Shown here: positions 10,393 through 18,359 of the stretch, one piece after another
How positions within the stretch are numbered: the first letter of the stretch is position 1
Layout: each line of letters opens with the position of its first letter
DNA from: Crocinitomicaceae bacterium
GTDB lineage: Bacteria > Bacteroidota > Bacteroidia > Flavobacteriales_D > Crocinitomicaceae
Length of the DNA: 64,000 nucleotides
Assembly: GCA_018402525.1 (NCBI GenBank)
Contig: JAGYIR010000014.1
Span: 62,001 to 126,000, forward strand
Direction of reading: 5' to 3'
Made by a program: the position numbers and the translations under genes
The notes under the pieces: model-generated
Seen by the model: the letters and a program-made list of their open reading frames with translations, nothing else
What the model was told of the DNA's origin: nothing
The model's database searches: none

Positions 10393-11919
10393 ATGGCATC
10401 AGAATCAATTGAAAATATTGAACTACTCTTTTTGAACTTAGATGATTATCAGGAGTTGAAGGAAACCATGATTGATGCATACACCAATATGCCCAATTCG
10501 TATTGGAAAGAAGAACACATTGCTTCGCTTATAAATCAATTTAAAGAAGGACAAGTAGTAATCAAAGTAAATAACCAAATTGCTGGTTGTGCGTTGTCGA
10601 TTATTGTTGACTATTATAAGTTCGATGAACATCACAACTACAAGGAAATCACAGGGAACTACTCGTTCAATACACATAACCCAGACGGAGATGTTTTATA
10701 TGGAATTGACGTTTTTATTAAACCTGAATTTCGTGGATTGAGGCTAGGTCGACGTTTATACGATTACCGCAAAGAATTGTGTGAACAATTGAATTTAAAA
10801 GGCGTCGCTTTTGGTGGTAGAATCCCTAATTACCACAAGTATTCAAGTGAAATGACACCTCAGCAATACATCAACAAAGTCAAGCGAAAAGAGATTGAAG
10901 ATCCTGTATTAAACTTTCAAATCTCGAATGATTTTCACCCTGCGAAAGTCATGAAAGGCTATTTGGAAGGCGATAAAGCATCAAATGAATACGCAGTTTT
11001 GTTGGAATGGGATAATATTTACTACCAAAAACCCAACAAGAAAGCGACACAAGTGAAGAAAGTTGTTCGGTTAGGGTTAATTCAATGGCAGATGCGCCCG
11101 TACAAAAATTTAGACGAATTGCTACAACAAGTTGAATTTTTCGTGGATGCCGTTTCAGGGTATCGTTCCGATTTTGCCTTGTTTCCAGAGTTCTTTAACG
11201 CTCCGTTAATGGCGGAAAACAATCATATGTCGACACCTGATGCAATTCGTGAATTGGCTAAACATACTGAAACCATCGTTAATAAATTTTCTCAACTGGC
11301 GATTTCCTACAACATTAATATCATTTCAGGAAGTATGCCTGAGGTTGTTAACGAGCGCTTGTACAATGTCGGTTATTTGTGCCGACGTGATGGAACAACA
11401 GAGCGTTACGAAAAACTACACGTCACACCTGATGAAGCAAAAGTTTGGGGAATGCAGGGTGGAAAAAAATTGGAAACATTTGATACGGATTGTGGGAAGA
11501 TTGGTGTCTTGATTTGTTATGACTCGGAGTTTCCTGAATTGAGTCGTTTATTGGCCGATGATGGGATGGATATCTTGTTTGTGCCATTCCTAACTGACAC
11601 TCAAAATGGATTTTCACGGGTTCGAAATTGTGCGCAGGCAAGAGCGATTGAAAACGAATGTTATGTCGCAATTGCAGGAAGCGTAGGTAATTTACCCAAA
11701 GTTCAAAACATGGATATTCAGTATGCGCAATCGATGGTGTTTACGCCTTGTGATTTTGCATTTCCTGCGAATGGAATAAAGGCAGAGGCCACACCGAATA
11801 CAGAAATGATTTTGATTGCCGATGTCGACATTGATTTACTGCGCGAATTGAATCAGTTTGGAAGTGTGCGTAATTTGAAGGACCGAAGAACGGATTTGTT
11901 TGAGTTGAAGAAGAAATAA
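10393..11919 (+). CDS. GNAT acetyltransferase fused to a nitrilase-family amidohydrolase
   Basis: A 508-residue two-domain enzyme. Residues 10-215 form a GNAT fold with the acetyl-CoA motif RGLRLGR (114-120). Residues 225-500 form a carbon-nitrogen hydrolase (nitrilase superfamily) with the full catalytic triad: Glu266 in FPEFF, Lys341 in YEKLHVTPDE and Cys375 in LICYDSEFPE. This architecture recurs as a recognised bacterial fusion, but the substrate is not established. The combination suggests that one small amide or amine is acylated and hydrolysed by the same chain. It is cytosolic and translationally coupled to the upstream SET gene (1-bp gap). All key residues are present. Confidence 0.9.
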   Translation: MASESIENIELLFLNLDDYQELKETMIDAYTNMPNSYWKEEHIASLINQFKEGQVVIKVNNQIAGCALSIIVDYYKFDEHHNYKEITGNYSFNTHNPDGDVLYGIDVFIKPEFRGLRLGRRLYDYRKELCEQLNLKGVAFGGRIPNYHKYSSEMTPQQYINKVKRKEIEDPVLNFQISNDFHPAKVMKGYLEGDKASNEYAVLLEWDNIYYQKPNKKATQVKKVVRLGLIQWQMRPYKNLDELLQQVEFFVDAVSGYRSDFALFPEFFNAPLMAENNHMSTPDAIRELAKHTETIVNKFSQLAISYNINIISGSMPEVVNERLYNVGYLCRRDGTTERYEKLHVTPDEAKVWGMQGGKKLETFDTDCGKIGVLICYDSEFPELSRLLADDGMDILFVPFLTDTQNGFSRVRNCAQARAIENECYVAIAGSVGNLPKVQNMDIQYAQSMVFTPCDFAFPANGIKAEATPNTEMILIADVDIDLLRELNQFGSVRNLKDRRTDLFELKKK

Positions 11920-11932
11920 AAAAACGCTTTTA

Positions 11933-12190
11933 CCACAGAGGATAGATAGTATAGTTGTAAAAAGTTGTGAATGCCTTTTAACACAGAGGTTGAACAGAGG
12001 TACACAATGTACACAGAGGTTAAAAAGTGGGTGAATTGAATATGCTGGTTTTTACAGAGGTAGAGCGGCACAGGGTAAACAAAAGGTTGAATAGAACAAG
12101 TCCTGCACTCCTCTGTGACCTCCTATACTCTGTTCCTCTGTGTTTAACAATACGAATAACTTCTTTTCTCTGACCTCCGTAACTCTGTGG
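11933..12190. repeat. Intergenic ACAGAGG repeat cluster with inverted ends
   Basis: The gap between the nitrilase stop and the comA stop is filled by the 7-mer ACAGAGG: five copies forward (about 11935, 11983, 11994, 12013, 12054) and then inverted copies CCTCTGT (about 12110, 12135), plus diverged ones near 12174-12190. The ends CCACAGAGG and CTCTGTGG are inverted, so the whole stretch could fold back on itself. No open frame is supported here. Confidence 0.75.
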
Positions 12191-12193
12191 AAA

Positions 12194-13015
12194 TTACTCC
12201 TCCCCTACTTCGATTTCTTCGTCGTCGTTGACTTGTTTTAACCGCGCTGCATAATCTTCTGGCATAAAGTCGAAGAATGTGTCACCCCTTAAACCTAAAC
12301 GCAAACATTCCAGCGGAATCATTTCATTGTGAGCGATATTCCCCAAATTCACATTTGCTCCAAACAACTTAATAAACCAAACTTGCTGATTTTTCTGTGG
12401 AGCTTCCCACAAAATATCTTCAGGATTCACTTTGGCTATAATTCGATTGATTAAAAGGGTATGCGCCGATCCGTTTGGTCTAAATACACCAACATTTCCA
12501 GATTCCCGTCCTTCGGCAATCACTTTCCAAGAGCCCGCTTCTAATTCAGTGGACATCATTCGAATCCATTTTGCTGGAGTGACGATAATTCCCGAATCTT
12601 TTGAACCAACTTCAGAAAGCACAGTTCTATCCTTTGCCATTGAATGAATCAACTCGCATTTTTCATCGTGATTGATAATGATTGAACCGTCTGAAATCTC
12701 CGCCAAATCCAGTCCAAATTTATCTATTGTTTGCAAATATTCTTTGACCATACCACGTGCATAAAACGCTTCAAACAAGGTTCCACCAAAATACGGTCGG
12801 ATTCCTGCTTCCTTGTAGAGGTTAATCTTATCTTGCAAATTGTTGGCAACGTAAGACGTCCCAAATCCAAATTTCACGACGTCTGTTAAATGTCCTGAAG
12901 CGGAAATAAAATCCTCTACCTCTCTCAAGCTAAGTCCTTTGTCCATCATCATAGTCATTCCACTATTACGAGGTTTTAGCGTTCGTTCTGGTATATGGCT
13001 TAATTTAAAATTCAT
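12194..13015 (-). CDS. comA: Phosphosulfolactate synthase-like protein (ComA family)
   Basis: A 273-residue single-domain TIM-barrel protein of the ComA family. It shows the N-terminal signature GMTMMMDKGLS (19-29), VVKFGFGTSY and GTLFEAFYARG. ComA adds sulfite to phosphoenolpyruvate to give phosphosulfolactate, the first step of coenzyme M synthesis in methanogens. Bacteroidota carry homologues without making coenzyme M. A role in supplying a C3 sulfonate, for example for sulfonolipid or cysteate metabolism, is inference. It lies 10 bp downstream of the TPR gene (13025-14434) and is likely in the same transcript. The acidic C-terminal tail (NDDEEIEVGEE) is unremarkable. Confidence 0.82.
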   Translation of the reverse strand: MNFKLSHIPERTLKPRNSGMTMMMDKGLSLREVEDFISASGHLTDVVKFGFGTSYVANNLQDKINLYKEAGIRPYFGGTLFEAFYARGMVKEYLQTIDKFGLDLAEISDGSIIINHDEKCELIHSMAKDRTVLSEVGSKDSGIIVTPAKWIRMMSTELEAGSWKVIAEGRESGNVGVFRPNGSAHTLLINRIIAKVNPEDILWEAPQKNQQVWFIKLFGANVNLGNIAHNEMIPLECLRLGLRGDTFFDFMPEDYAARLKQVNDDEEIEVGEE

Positions 13016-13024
13016 TATCTGGTT

Positions 13025-14434
13025 TTATTTATCACTCAAAAGTACAAATTCTGTCACACTTTTAAGAAGGGGGTTAATCTCAAAAATTTCCAATGCTTTT
13101 TCTTTGTCTTCTGCAAGGCATTGTTTAAATAATTCTAAGGACTCCTCTTTCCTACCGAGTTGCCATAAAATATTCACTTTTATTACAGGTAAAATATCGC
13201 TCCCTGAATTTAACCGATCGAATTCCTCCACATATTCAAGTGTTTCCTGCCACGATCCTAAAATTGAAAGCAAATTCGTGAAGTTTATCAAGCATTCTTC
13301 GTCTGTTGGATCCAGTGCCAGCGACAATTCATAATATTCTGTCGCTTCTTCAAAAAGCTCAAGTTTCTCGTAAGCTCCTGCCAATACATGATAAATTCCA
13401 GCATTCTCAGGGTCCAATTCAGCTGCTTTGAGAATTAAGATAATTCCTTCCTTGGTGCGACCGCTCAAATCTTCTACAATTCCTAGTCCCAACCATGCAT
13501 CTGGAAGCAAGGGCGCCAGTTCTAAGCTCTTCTTATAAAAATGTTTTGCAAGATCGAGTTCTTTTAGTTGTTCGTGACATTCACCAATGTAACACAAAGC
13601 AATGGGATCATCTCCATCAATTTCTATGCATTTGTGAAAGTTCTCAATGGCCTTTCTGTATTTATCACTAGACAAGTAGGCATTTCCAAGATTGAAATAC
13701 GCGGGACCAAAATCATCATTGACGATGATACAATAGTCATACGCCCAAATCGCTTTTTCGTAATCCTCGAGTTTGGAATATGCATTTCCAAGGTTGTACC
13801 ATGCTGTGAAGGAATATGGATTCTCATCGATAAAATCGCTGTAACATTTGATTGATTTCTCATGGTCACCCAATTGATCGTAGCAAAATGCTATTTCATA
13901 AATGGCCGCTTCATTGTTGGGATTGTCCTTGATTGCTCGATTAAGGACTTCCAATGCTGATTTGTAATCGTCTGCATTACTGTATTCCATCGCTAGGTCT
14001 AAATACACCTCATCTTTATCTTCATCAGCTGCAAGTTCCAAGGCATTTTCGAAATATTTGACAGCATTTTTTTTGTCCTTCAACATGCTAAACACAGATG
14101 CTTTGGTCAACACCAATTCGAAGGAGGAAAGTCCCGATTTCTCAAGTTCGTTCAAAATATTCAGGGCGTCTTTTAGGTTTCCTAGTGCTGACAAACCTTG
14201 AGCGTGACGTAACTTAAAAAGTGGGTTGTACGAAAACTGATTGTGTGCTTCTTCAGCGCATTTTATAGCATTCTTGTAAGCCCCATTCATTAAAAAATGA
14301 TCAATCAATGCTTCCCAGCGATCGCTGTCTAAAAAGCCCAATGGCTCACCCTTTTTTAACGATTCAAATCTTTCGAGGTCTTCTTGCAAATTTCCATCAA
14401 AGAGATCGTCGTCGTTCTCATCATCATCAAACAT
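13025..14434 (-). CDS. Cytosolic tetratricopeptide-repeat protein
   Basis: A 469-residue protein made almost wholly of about ten TPR units from about residue 45 to 440. Examples are AWYNLGNAYSKLEDYEKAIW, AYFNLGNAYLSSDKYRKAIE and AWLGLGIVEDLSGRTKEGI. The N-terminus is strongly acidic (FDDDENDDDLFDGN) and there is no signal peptide. TPR arrays are scaffolds for protein-protein contacts, and the partner is unknown. It is followed after 10 bp by the ComA-like gene, so a shared operon is likely, although a functional link is not evident. Conserved proteins of this layout are common in Bacteroidota. Confidence 0.85.
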   Translation of the reverse strand: MFDDDENDDDLFDGNLQEDLERFESLKKGEPLGFLDSDRWEALIDHFLMNGAYKNAIKCAEEAHNQFSYNPLFKLRHAQGLSALGNLKDALNILNELEKSGLSSFELVLTKASVFSMLKDKKNAVKYFENALELAADEDKDEVYLDLAMEYSNADDYKSALEVLNRAIKDNPNNEAAIYEIAFCYDQLGDHEKSIKCYSDFIDENPYSFTAWYNLGNAYSKLEDYEKAIWAYDYCIIVNDDFGPAYFNLGNAYLSSDKYRKAIENFHKCIEIDGDDPIALCYIGECHEQLKELDLAKHFYKKSLELAPLLPDAWLGLGIVEDLSGRTKEGIILILKAAELDPENAGIYHVLAGAYEKLELFEEATEYYELSLALDPTDEECLINFTNLLSILGSWQETLEYVEEFDRLNSGSDILPVIKVNILWQLGRKEESLELFKQCLAEDKEKALEIFEINPLLKSVTEFVLLSDK

Positions 14435-14479
14435 AATCTAACAACTTGATTTAATTCTAAAGTAGTCATTTTAAAGCAA

Positions 14480-14518
14480 AATACCATGTCGATGAACAAT
14501 TGTTATCAACATGGTATT
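14480..14518. terminator. 39-bp near-perfect palindrome after typA
   Basis: The arms AATACCATGT (14480-14489) and ACATGGTATT (14509-14518) are exact inverted copies. The inner part continues to pair (GAT/ATC and AACAA/TTGTT) with one mismatch and one bulge. It lies between the end of typA and the start of the TPR gene. It probably terminates typA on the minus strand, although the T-tract is short (TATTTTGC). Confidence 0.5.
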
Positions 14519-14549
14519 CACAATATAAAACTATTTGTACTCGTTTTTT

Positions 14550-16346
14550 CTACTTTCCAGTACGTTTACGATCTGTCTCTTTCAAAAGAATTTTACGCAT
14601 TCTTAAGCTTTCTGGAGTTACCTCCACGTACTCGTCGGCTTGGATATATTCCAAACACTCTTCTAAACTAAATTGTTTAGGTGGTGCTAATTTCACTTTA
14701 TCATCCGCTCCTGAAGAACGCATGTTGGACATTTTCTTTGTCTTTGTAACATTCACAACCAAGTCATTCGCGCGACTGTTTTCACCGATTACTTGTCCTT
14801 CATAAATGCTCTCACCTGGAGAAATAAAGAATGTACCACGTTCTTGCAAGTTGTTCAATGAAAACGGAATCGAAGTCCCAAGTTCCATTGAAATCAACGA
14901 ACCATTCAATCGTCCTGGAATTTCACCTTTGTACGGTTGATATTCCAAGAATCGGTGACTCATAATTGCTTCACCTGCTGTTGCCGTCAATAAGTAGTTT
15001 CTCAAACCGATAATTCCTCTTGAAGGAATTTCAAAGGTGATTTTCATACGTTCTCCCTTCGGTTCCATGTTCTTCATTTCCCCTTTACGCTTGGTCACCG
15101 CTTCTACAGCAGTTCCACTATTCACCTCTGGTAAATCAATTGTCAACTCCTCAACGGGTTCACATTTAACACCATCAATTTCTTTGATGATTACCTGTGG
15201 TTGTCCCACTTGCAACTCATACCCTTCACGACGCATCGTTTCAACTAGAACTGACAAGTGCATTACACCTCGACCAAAAACCATCCATTTATCTGCTTTG
15301 TCCGTTTTTTGAACACGCATTGCAAGATTTTTCTCTAACTCTTTATCCAAGCGCTCAGAAATATGACGTGATGTCACAAACTTCCCTTCCTTTCCAAAAA
15401 ATGGTGAATCGTTGATCGAGAATAACATGCTCATTGTTGGTTCATCGATATCGATGCTTTCCAAAGGTTCTGGCTGTTCAATATCACAGATGGTATCTCC
15501 AATTTCAAACCCTTCCAATCCCGTAATCGCACAAATATCTCCAGGTTGAACTACATCTACCTTTACGCGCTCCAATCCTTCAAAAACGAAAATATCTTTG
15601 ATACGGTGTTTTTGTTGCGTCCCATCTCGTTTTGCCAAAATAACTGGCATGTTTGATTTAAGAACACCTCTCGTCAAACGACCAATGGCAATTCTACCTA
15701 CAAACGACGAAAAATCAAGCGAAGTAATTAACATTTGCGTGTTTCCTTCTTCGATAGTTTTTGGTGGATAATATTCCAAAATTTTATCCAACAATGGCAA
15801 AATAGAATCTGTTGGTTGCTTATAGTCATCCGACATCCACCCATTTTTCGCCGAACCATAAATGGTAGGAAACTCCAACTGCGATTCATCTGCGTCCAAT
15901 TCAAACATCAAGTCGAACACTTTTTCGTGCACTTCTTCGGGCGTACAGTTGTCTTTGTCCACCTTGTTCACGACTACAAGTGGCTTCAATCCCATTGAAA
16001 GCGCCTTTCCTAGTACAAATCGTGTTTGTGGCATTGGACCTTCGAATGCATCGACCAACAGGCAAACGCCGTCTGCCATGTTTAAGACACGCTCTACTTC
16101 ACCACCGAAATCGGCGTGACCAGGAGTGTCAATGATGTTAATCTTTGTTCCTTTATAAATTACCGAAACGTTTTTTGACACAATTGTGATTCCTCTTTCG
16201 CGCTCAAGATCGTTGTTGTCCATAATTAATTCGCCTGTTGGACGATCTCTTTCATTTACAACGCTTCCAGCTTCAATCATCTTATCGACCAATGTAGTTT
16301 TTCCATGATCGACATGGGCGATGATTGCAATATTTCTGATTTCCAT
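14550..16346 (-). CDS. typA: Ribosome-associated translational GTPase TypA/BipA
   Basis: A 598-residue protein of normal length. The P-loop AHVDHGKTTL (10-19), switch region LERERGITI, DTPGHADFGGEVER and NKVDKD are all present, followed by domain II, an EF-G-like domain and the TypA-specific C-terminus (RMRKILLKETDRKR). TypA/BipA is a GTPase that binds the 70S ribosome and aids 50S assembly and growth in cold or stress. It lies 20 bp downstream of a DEAD-box RNA helicase gene, also typical of ribosome assembly, so the two probably form a dicistronic unit. Confidence 0.97.
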   Translation of the reverse strand: MEIRNIAIIAHVDHGKTTLVDKMIEAGSVVNERDRPTGELIMDNNDLERERGITIVSKNVSVIYKGTKINIIDTPGHADFGGEVERVLNMADGVCLLVDAFEGPMPQTRFVLGKALSMGLKPLVVVNKVDKDNCTPEEVHEKVFDLMFELDADESQLEFPTIYGSAKNGWMSDDYKQPTDSILPLLDKILEYYPPKTIEEGNTQMLITSLDFSSFVGRIAIGRLTRGVLKSNMPVILAKRDGTQQKHRIKDIFVFEGLERVKVDVVQPGDICAITGLEGFEIGDTICDIEQPEPLESIDIDEPTMSMLFSINDSPFFGKEGKFVTSRHISERLDKELEKNLAMRVQKTDKADKWMVFGRGVMHLSVLVETMRREGYELQVGQPQVIIKEIDGVKCEPVEELTIDLPEVNSGTAVEAVTKRKGEMKNMEPKGERMKITFEIPSRGIIGLRNYLLTATAGEAIMSHRFLEYQPYKGEIPGRLNGSLISMELGTSIPFSLNNLQERGTFFISPGESIYEGQVIGENSRANDLVVNVTKTKKMSNMRSSGADDKVKLAPPKQFSLEECLEYIQADEYVEVTPESLRMRKILLKETDRKRTGK

Positions 16347-16366
16347 TTTTATTCTAACTTGCTAAA

Positions 16367-18187
16367 TTAATTACGTCTTCTTTTGCTTCCGCCGTCACGT
16401 CTTGGACTGCTTGCGCCTCCATCTCTACGTGGTGCGCCGCCGCTTCTTCTGTTTCCACCACCGCTGCGATCTCCACCGCCGCCTCTATGTCCACTAGGTC
16501 TGCGTGCTCCGCCACCTCCTGAGGGTTTCTTTGTTGTCACTTCTACATTTACCTTATGTCCTTCGTATTCGGCACCATTCACTTCTTTGATGATCTTATC
16601 TGCTAACTCATTGTCAGCTTCAAAGAATGAATAAGAAGCAAGGATATCGATTTTTCCGACGCTGTCAGATTTTAATCCAGTGCTATCGCATACAACACGC
16701 AGCAAACCACCTGGGTTTAATCCATCTCGTTGACCAAGGCTAACAAAGAAACGTGTTTTATTGGCATCATCACGACGTCCTGATCCACGATCTCCTCTAT
16801 CTCCACGATCTGATCTATCAGAACGTCCACGGCGATTGCCACGATCGTCTTCTCTATCTGCTCCCGCTTTGGCATTTAAATCACCTGCGCGGTTGTAATA
16901 GTCAATAAATCGATTGAATTCAGCAGAAATAAACTTGGTAATTACTTCTTCTTTGGTCAACCCATCAAACGCTTGCATGACTGGTGGTAAAAATTCAGCA
17001 ATATCCTCTTCTTTAACTTCTGTTGCAATGACTTTACTCACCAACTTAAGCAATTGAGCTTCACAAATCTCCTTTGGTTCAGGAATTTCACCTTTCACAA
17101 ATGTGGTGCGAATCTTGCCTTCAATTTGACGGATTTTATATCCTTCTCGTGTGTTGATTAACACCAATGATTCACCTTTCTTACCTGCACGAGCAGTACG
17201 TCCACTTCTGTGCGTATAATTCTCGATTTCATCGGGTAAATTGTAGTTGATAACGTGCGTAATATCATCCACATCAATTCCACGAGCAGCGACATCCGTT
17301 GCGACAAGGATTTGGATAGAGCGTTCTCTAAAACGACGCATGACAGAGTCTCTCTGAGCTTGCGACAAATCTCCATGCAATGGCTCAGCGCTGTATCCTT
17401 CCTTTCCTAGCTTATCAGCTACTGCAGCAGTTTCAATTCGCGTGCGGCAAAACACCAAACCATAAATGTTCGGGTTGAAATCAATAAGACGCTTTAATGC
17501 AGCGTAACGATCTCTTTCTTTTACCACGAAATAGATGTGATCTATGTTTTCGTTTGATTGATTCTTGTGACCTATGGATACTTCCAATGGATCTTCCATG
17601 TACTTTTTGGCAATAAATGCTACTTCTTTCGGCATGGTTGCAGAAAAAAGCCATACATTTTTCCAATCAGGAGTTTGGTTCAAAATGGCATCAATATCCT
17701 CTTTGAATCCCATGTTCAGCATTTCATCTGCTTCATCAAGTACGACGTACTCAACTTCTTGCAAATTAATTGCTTTACGATTTACTAAATCCACCAATCT
17801 TCCAGGAGTTGCCACAATAATTGTAGCCCCCCTTTTTACATCGGTCATCTGACGCTTAATATCCGTACCGCCGTAGACAGATACGATATTGATTTTCAGA
17901 TGTGTCGAATACGACTGTAAATCTTTTGTGATTTGTAAACAAAGTTCGCGTGTTGGGCAGATTACTAACCCCTGCGGAATTTTGACGTTTTCCTTCACTT
18001 TACTTACTAATGGTAGACCGAACGCTGCCGTCTTACCTGTCCCAGTTTGAGCTAAACCAACAAAATCACTATTCTCACCCAATAAGTGTGGAATGGCTTT
18101 TTCTTGGATCGGAGTCGGTGCTTCAAACCCCAGTTCTTTTAACGACTTCAGCACCTCACTCTTTAGCCCGAGTTCCTCAAATGTCAT
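16367..18187 (-). CDS. deaD: DEAD-box RNA helicase (DeaD/CsdA type)
   Basis: A 606-residue ATP-dependent RNA helicase. Visible motifs are Q-motif GFEAPTPIQ, Walker A AQTGTGKT, PTRELC, DEAD in VLDEADEMLNMGF, SATMP, and HRSGRTARAG. A linker rich in RGDRSDRG (about 440-475) leads to a DbpA/CsdA-type RNA-binding domain (about 478-555). The tail is Gly/Arg-rich (about 560-606), similar to cold-shock helicases. The role is unwinding of structured RNA in ribosome assembly and mRNA turnover. It is followed by typA at 20 bp. A full TAnnTTTG -7 element lies at 18210-18217. Confidence 0.95.
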   Translation of the reverse strand: MTFEELGLKSEVLKSLKELGFEAPTPIQEKAIPHLLGENSDFVGLAQTGTGKTAAFGLPLVSKVKENVKIPQGLVICPTRELCLQITKDLQSYSTHLKINIVSVYGGTDIKRQMTDVKRGATIIVATPGRLVDLVNRKAINLQEVEYVVLDEADEMLNMGFKEDIDAILNQTPDWKNVWLFSATMPKEVAFIAKKYMEDPLEVSIGHKNQSNENIDHIYFVVKERDRYAALKRLIDFNPNIYGLVFCRTRIETAAVADKLGKEGYSAEPLHGDLSQAQRDSVMRRFRERSIQILVATDVAARGIDVDDITHVINYNLPDEIENYTHRSGRTARAGKKGESLVLINTREGYKIRQIEGKIRTTFVKGEIPEPKEICEAQLLKLVSKVIATEVKEEDIAEFLPPVMQAFDGLTKEEVITKFISAEFNRFIDYYNRAGDLNAKAGADREDDRGNRRGRSDRSDRGDRGDRGSGRRDDANKTRFFVSLGQRDGLNPGGLLRVVCDSTGLKSDSVGKIDILASYSFFEADNELADKIIKEVNGAEYEGHKVNVEVTTKKPSGGGGARRPSGHRGGGGDRSGGGNRRSGGAPRRDGGASSPRRDGGSKRRRN

Positions 18188-18209
18188 TCTTATATTTTAA
18201 AATTGAGTG

Positions 18210-18217
18210 CAAAGATA
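18210..18217 (-). promoter_or_regulatory. Bacteroidota -7 element for deaD-typA
   Basis: On the minus strand TATCTTTG matches TAnnTTTG exactly, 22 bp before the deaD ATG. No clear TTG -33 box is seen at the expected spacing. Confidence 0.55.
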
Positions 18218-18282
18218 CGCAGAAATAAGTGAAATCCGTGCTTTTTAACTAAAGTTGTGGGTCCAACCATAATTTCACATAC

Positions 18283-18317
18283 AAAAACAACCGTGAAAAA
18301 TTAGATTCTCACGGTTG
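18283..18317 (-). terminator. Terminator of the LamG protein gene
   Basis: The arms CAACCGTGA (18288-18296) and TCACGGTTG (18309-18317) pair perfectly around a 12-nt loop. Five T follow on the minus strand, 43 bp past the stop of the gene ending at 18360. Confidence 0.8.
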
Positions 18318-18359
18318 CAAATAAAAATTAATTTATTAAATAGTTACACCATTTTACAA

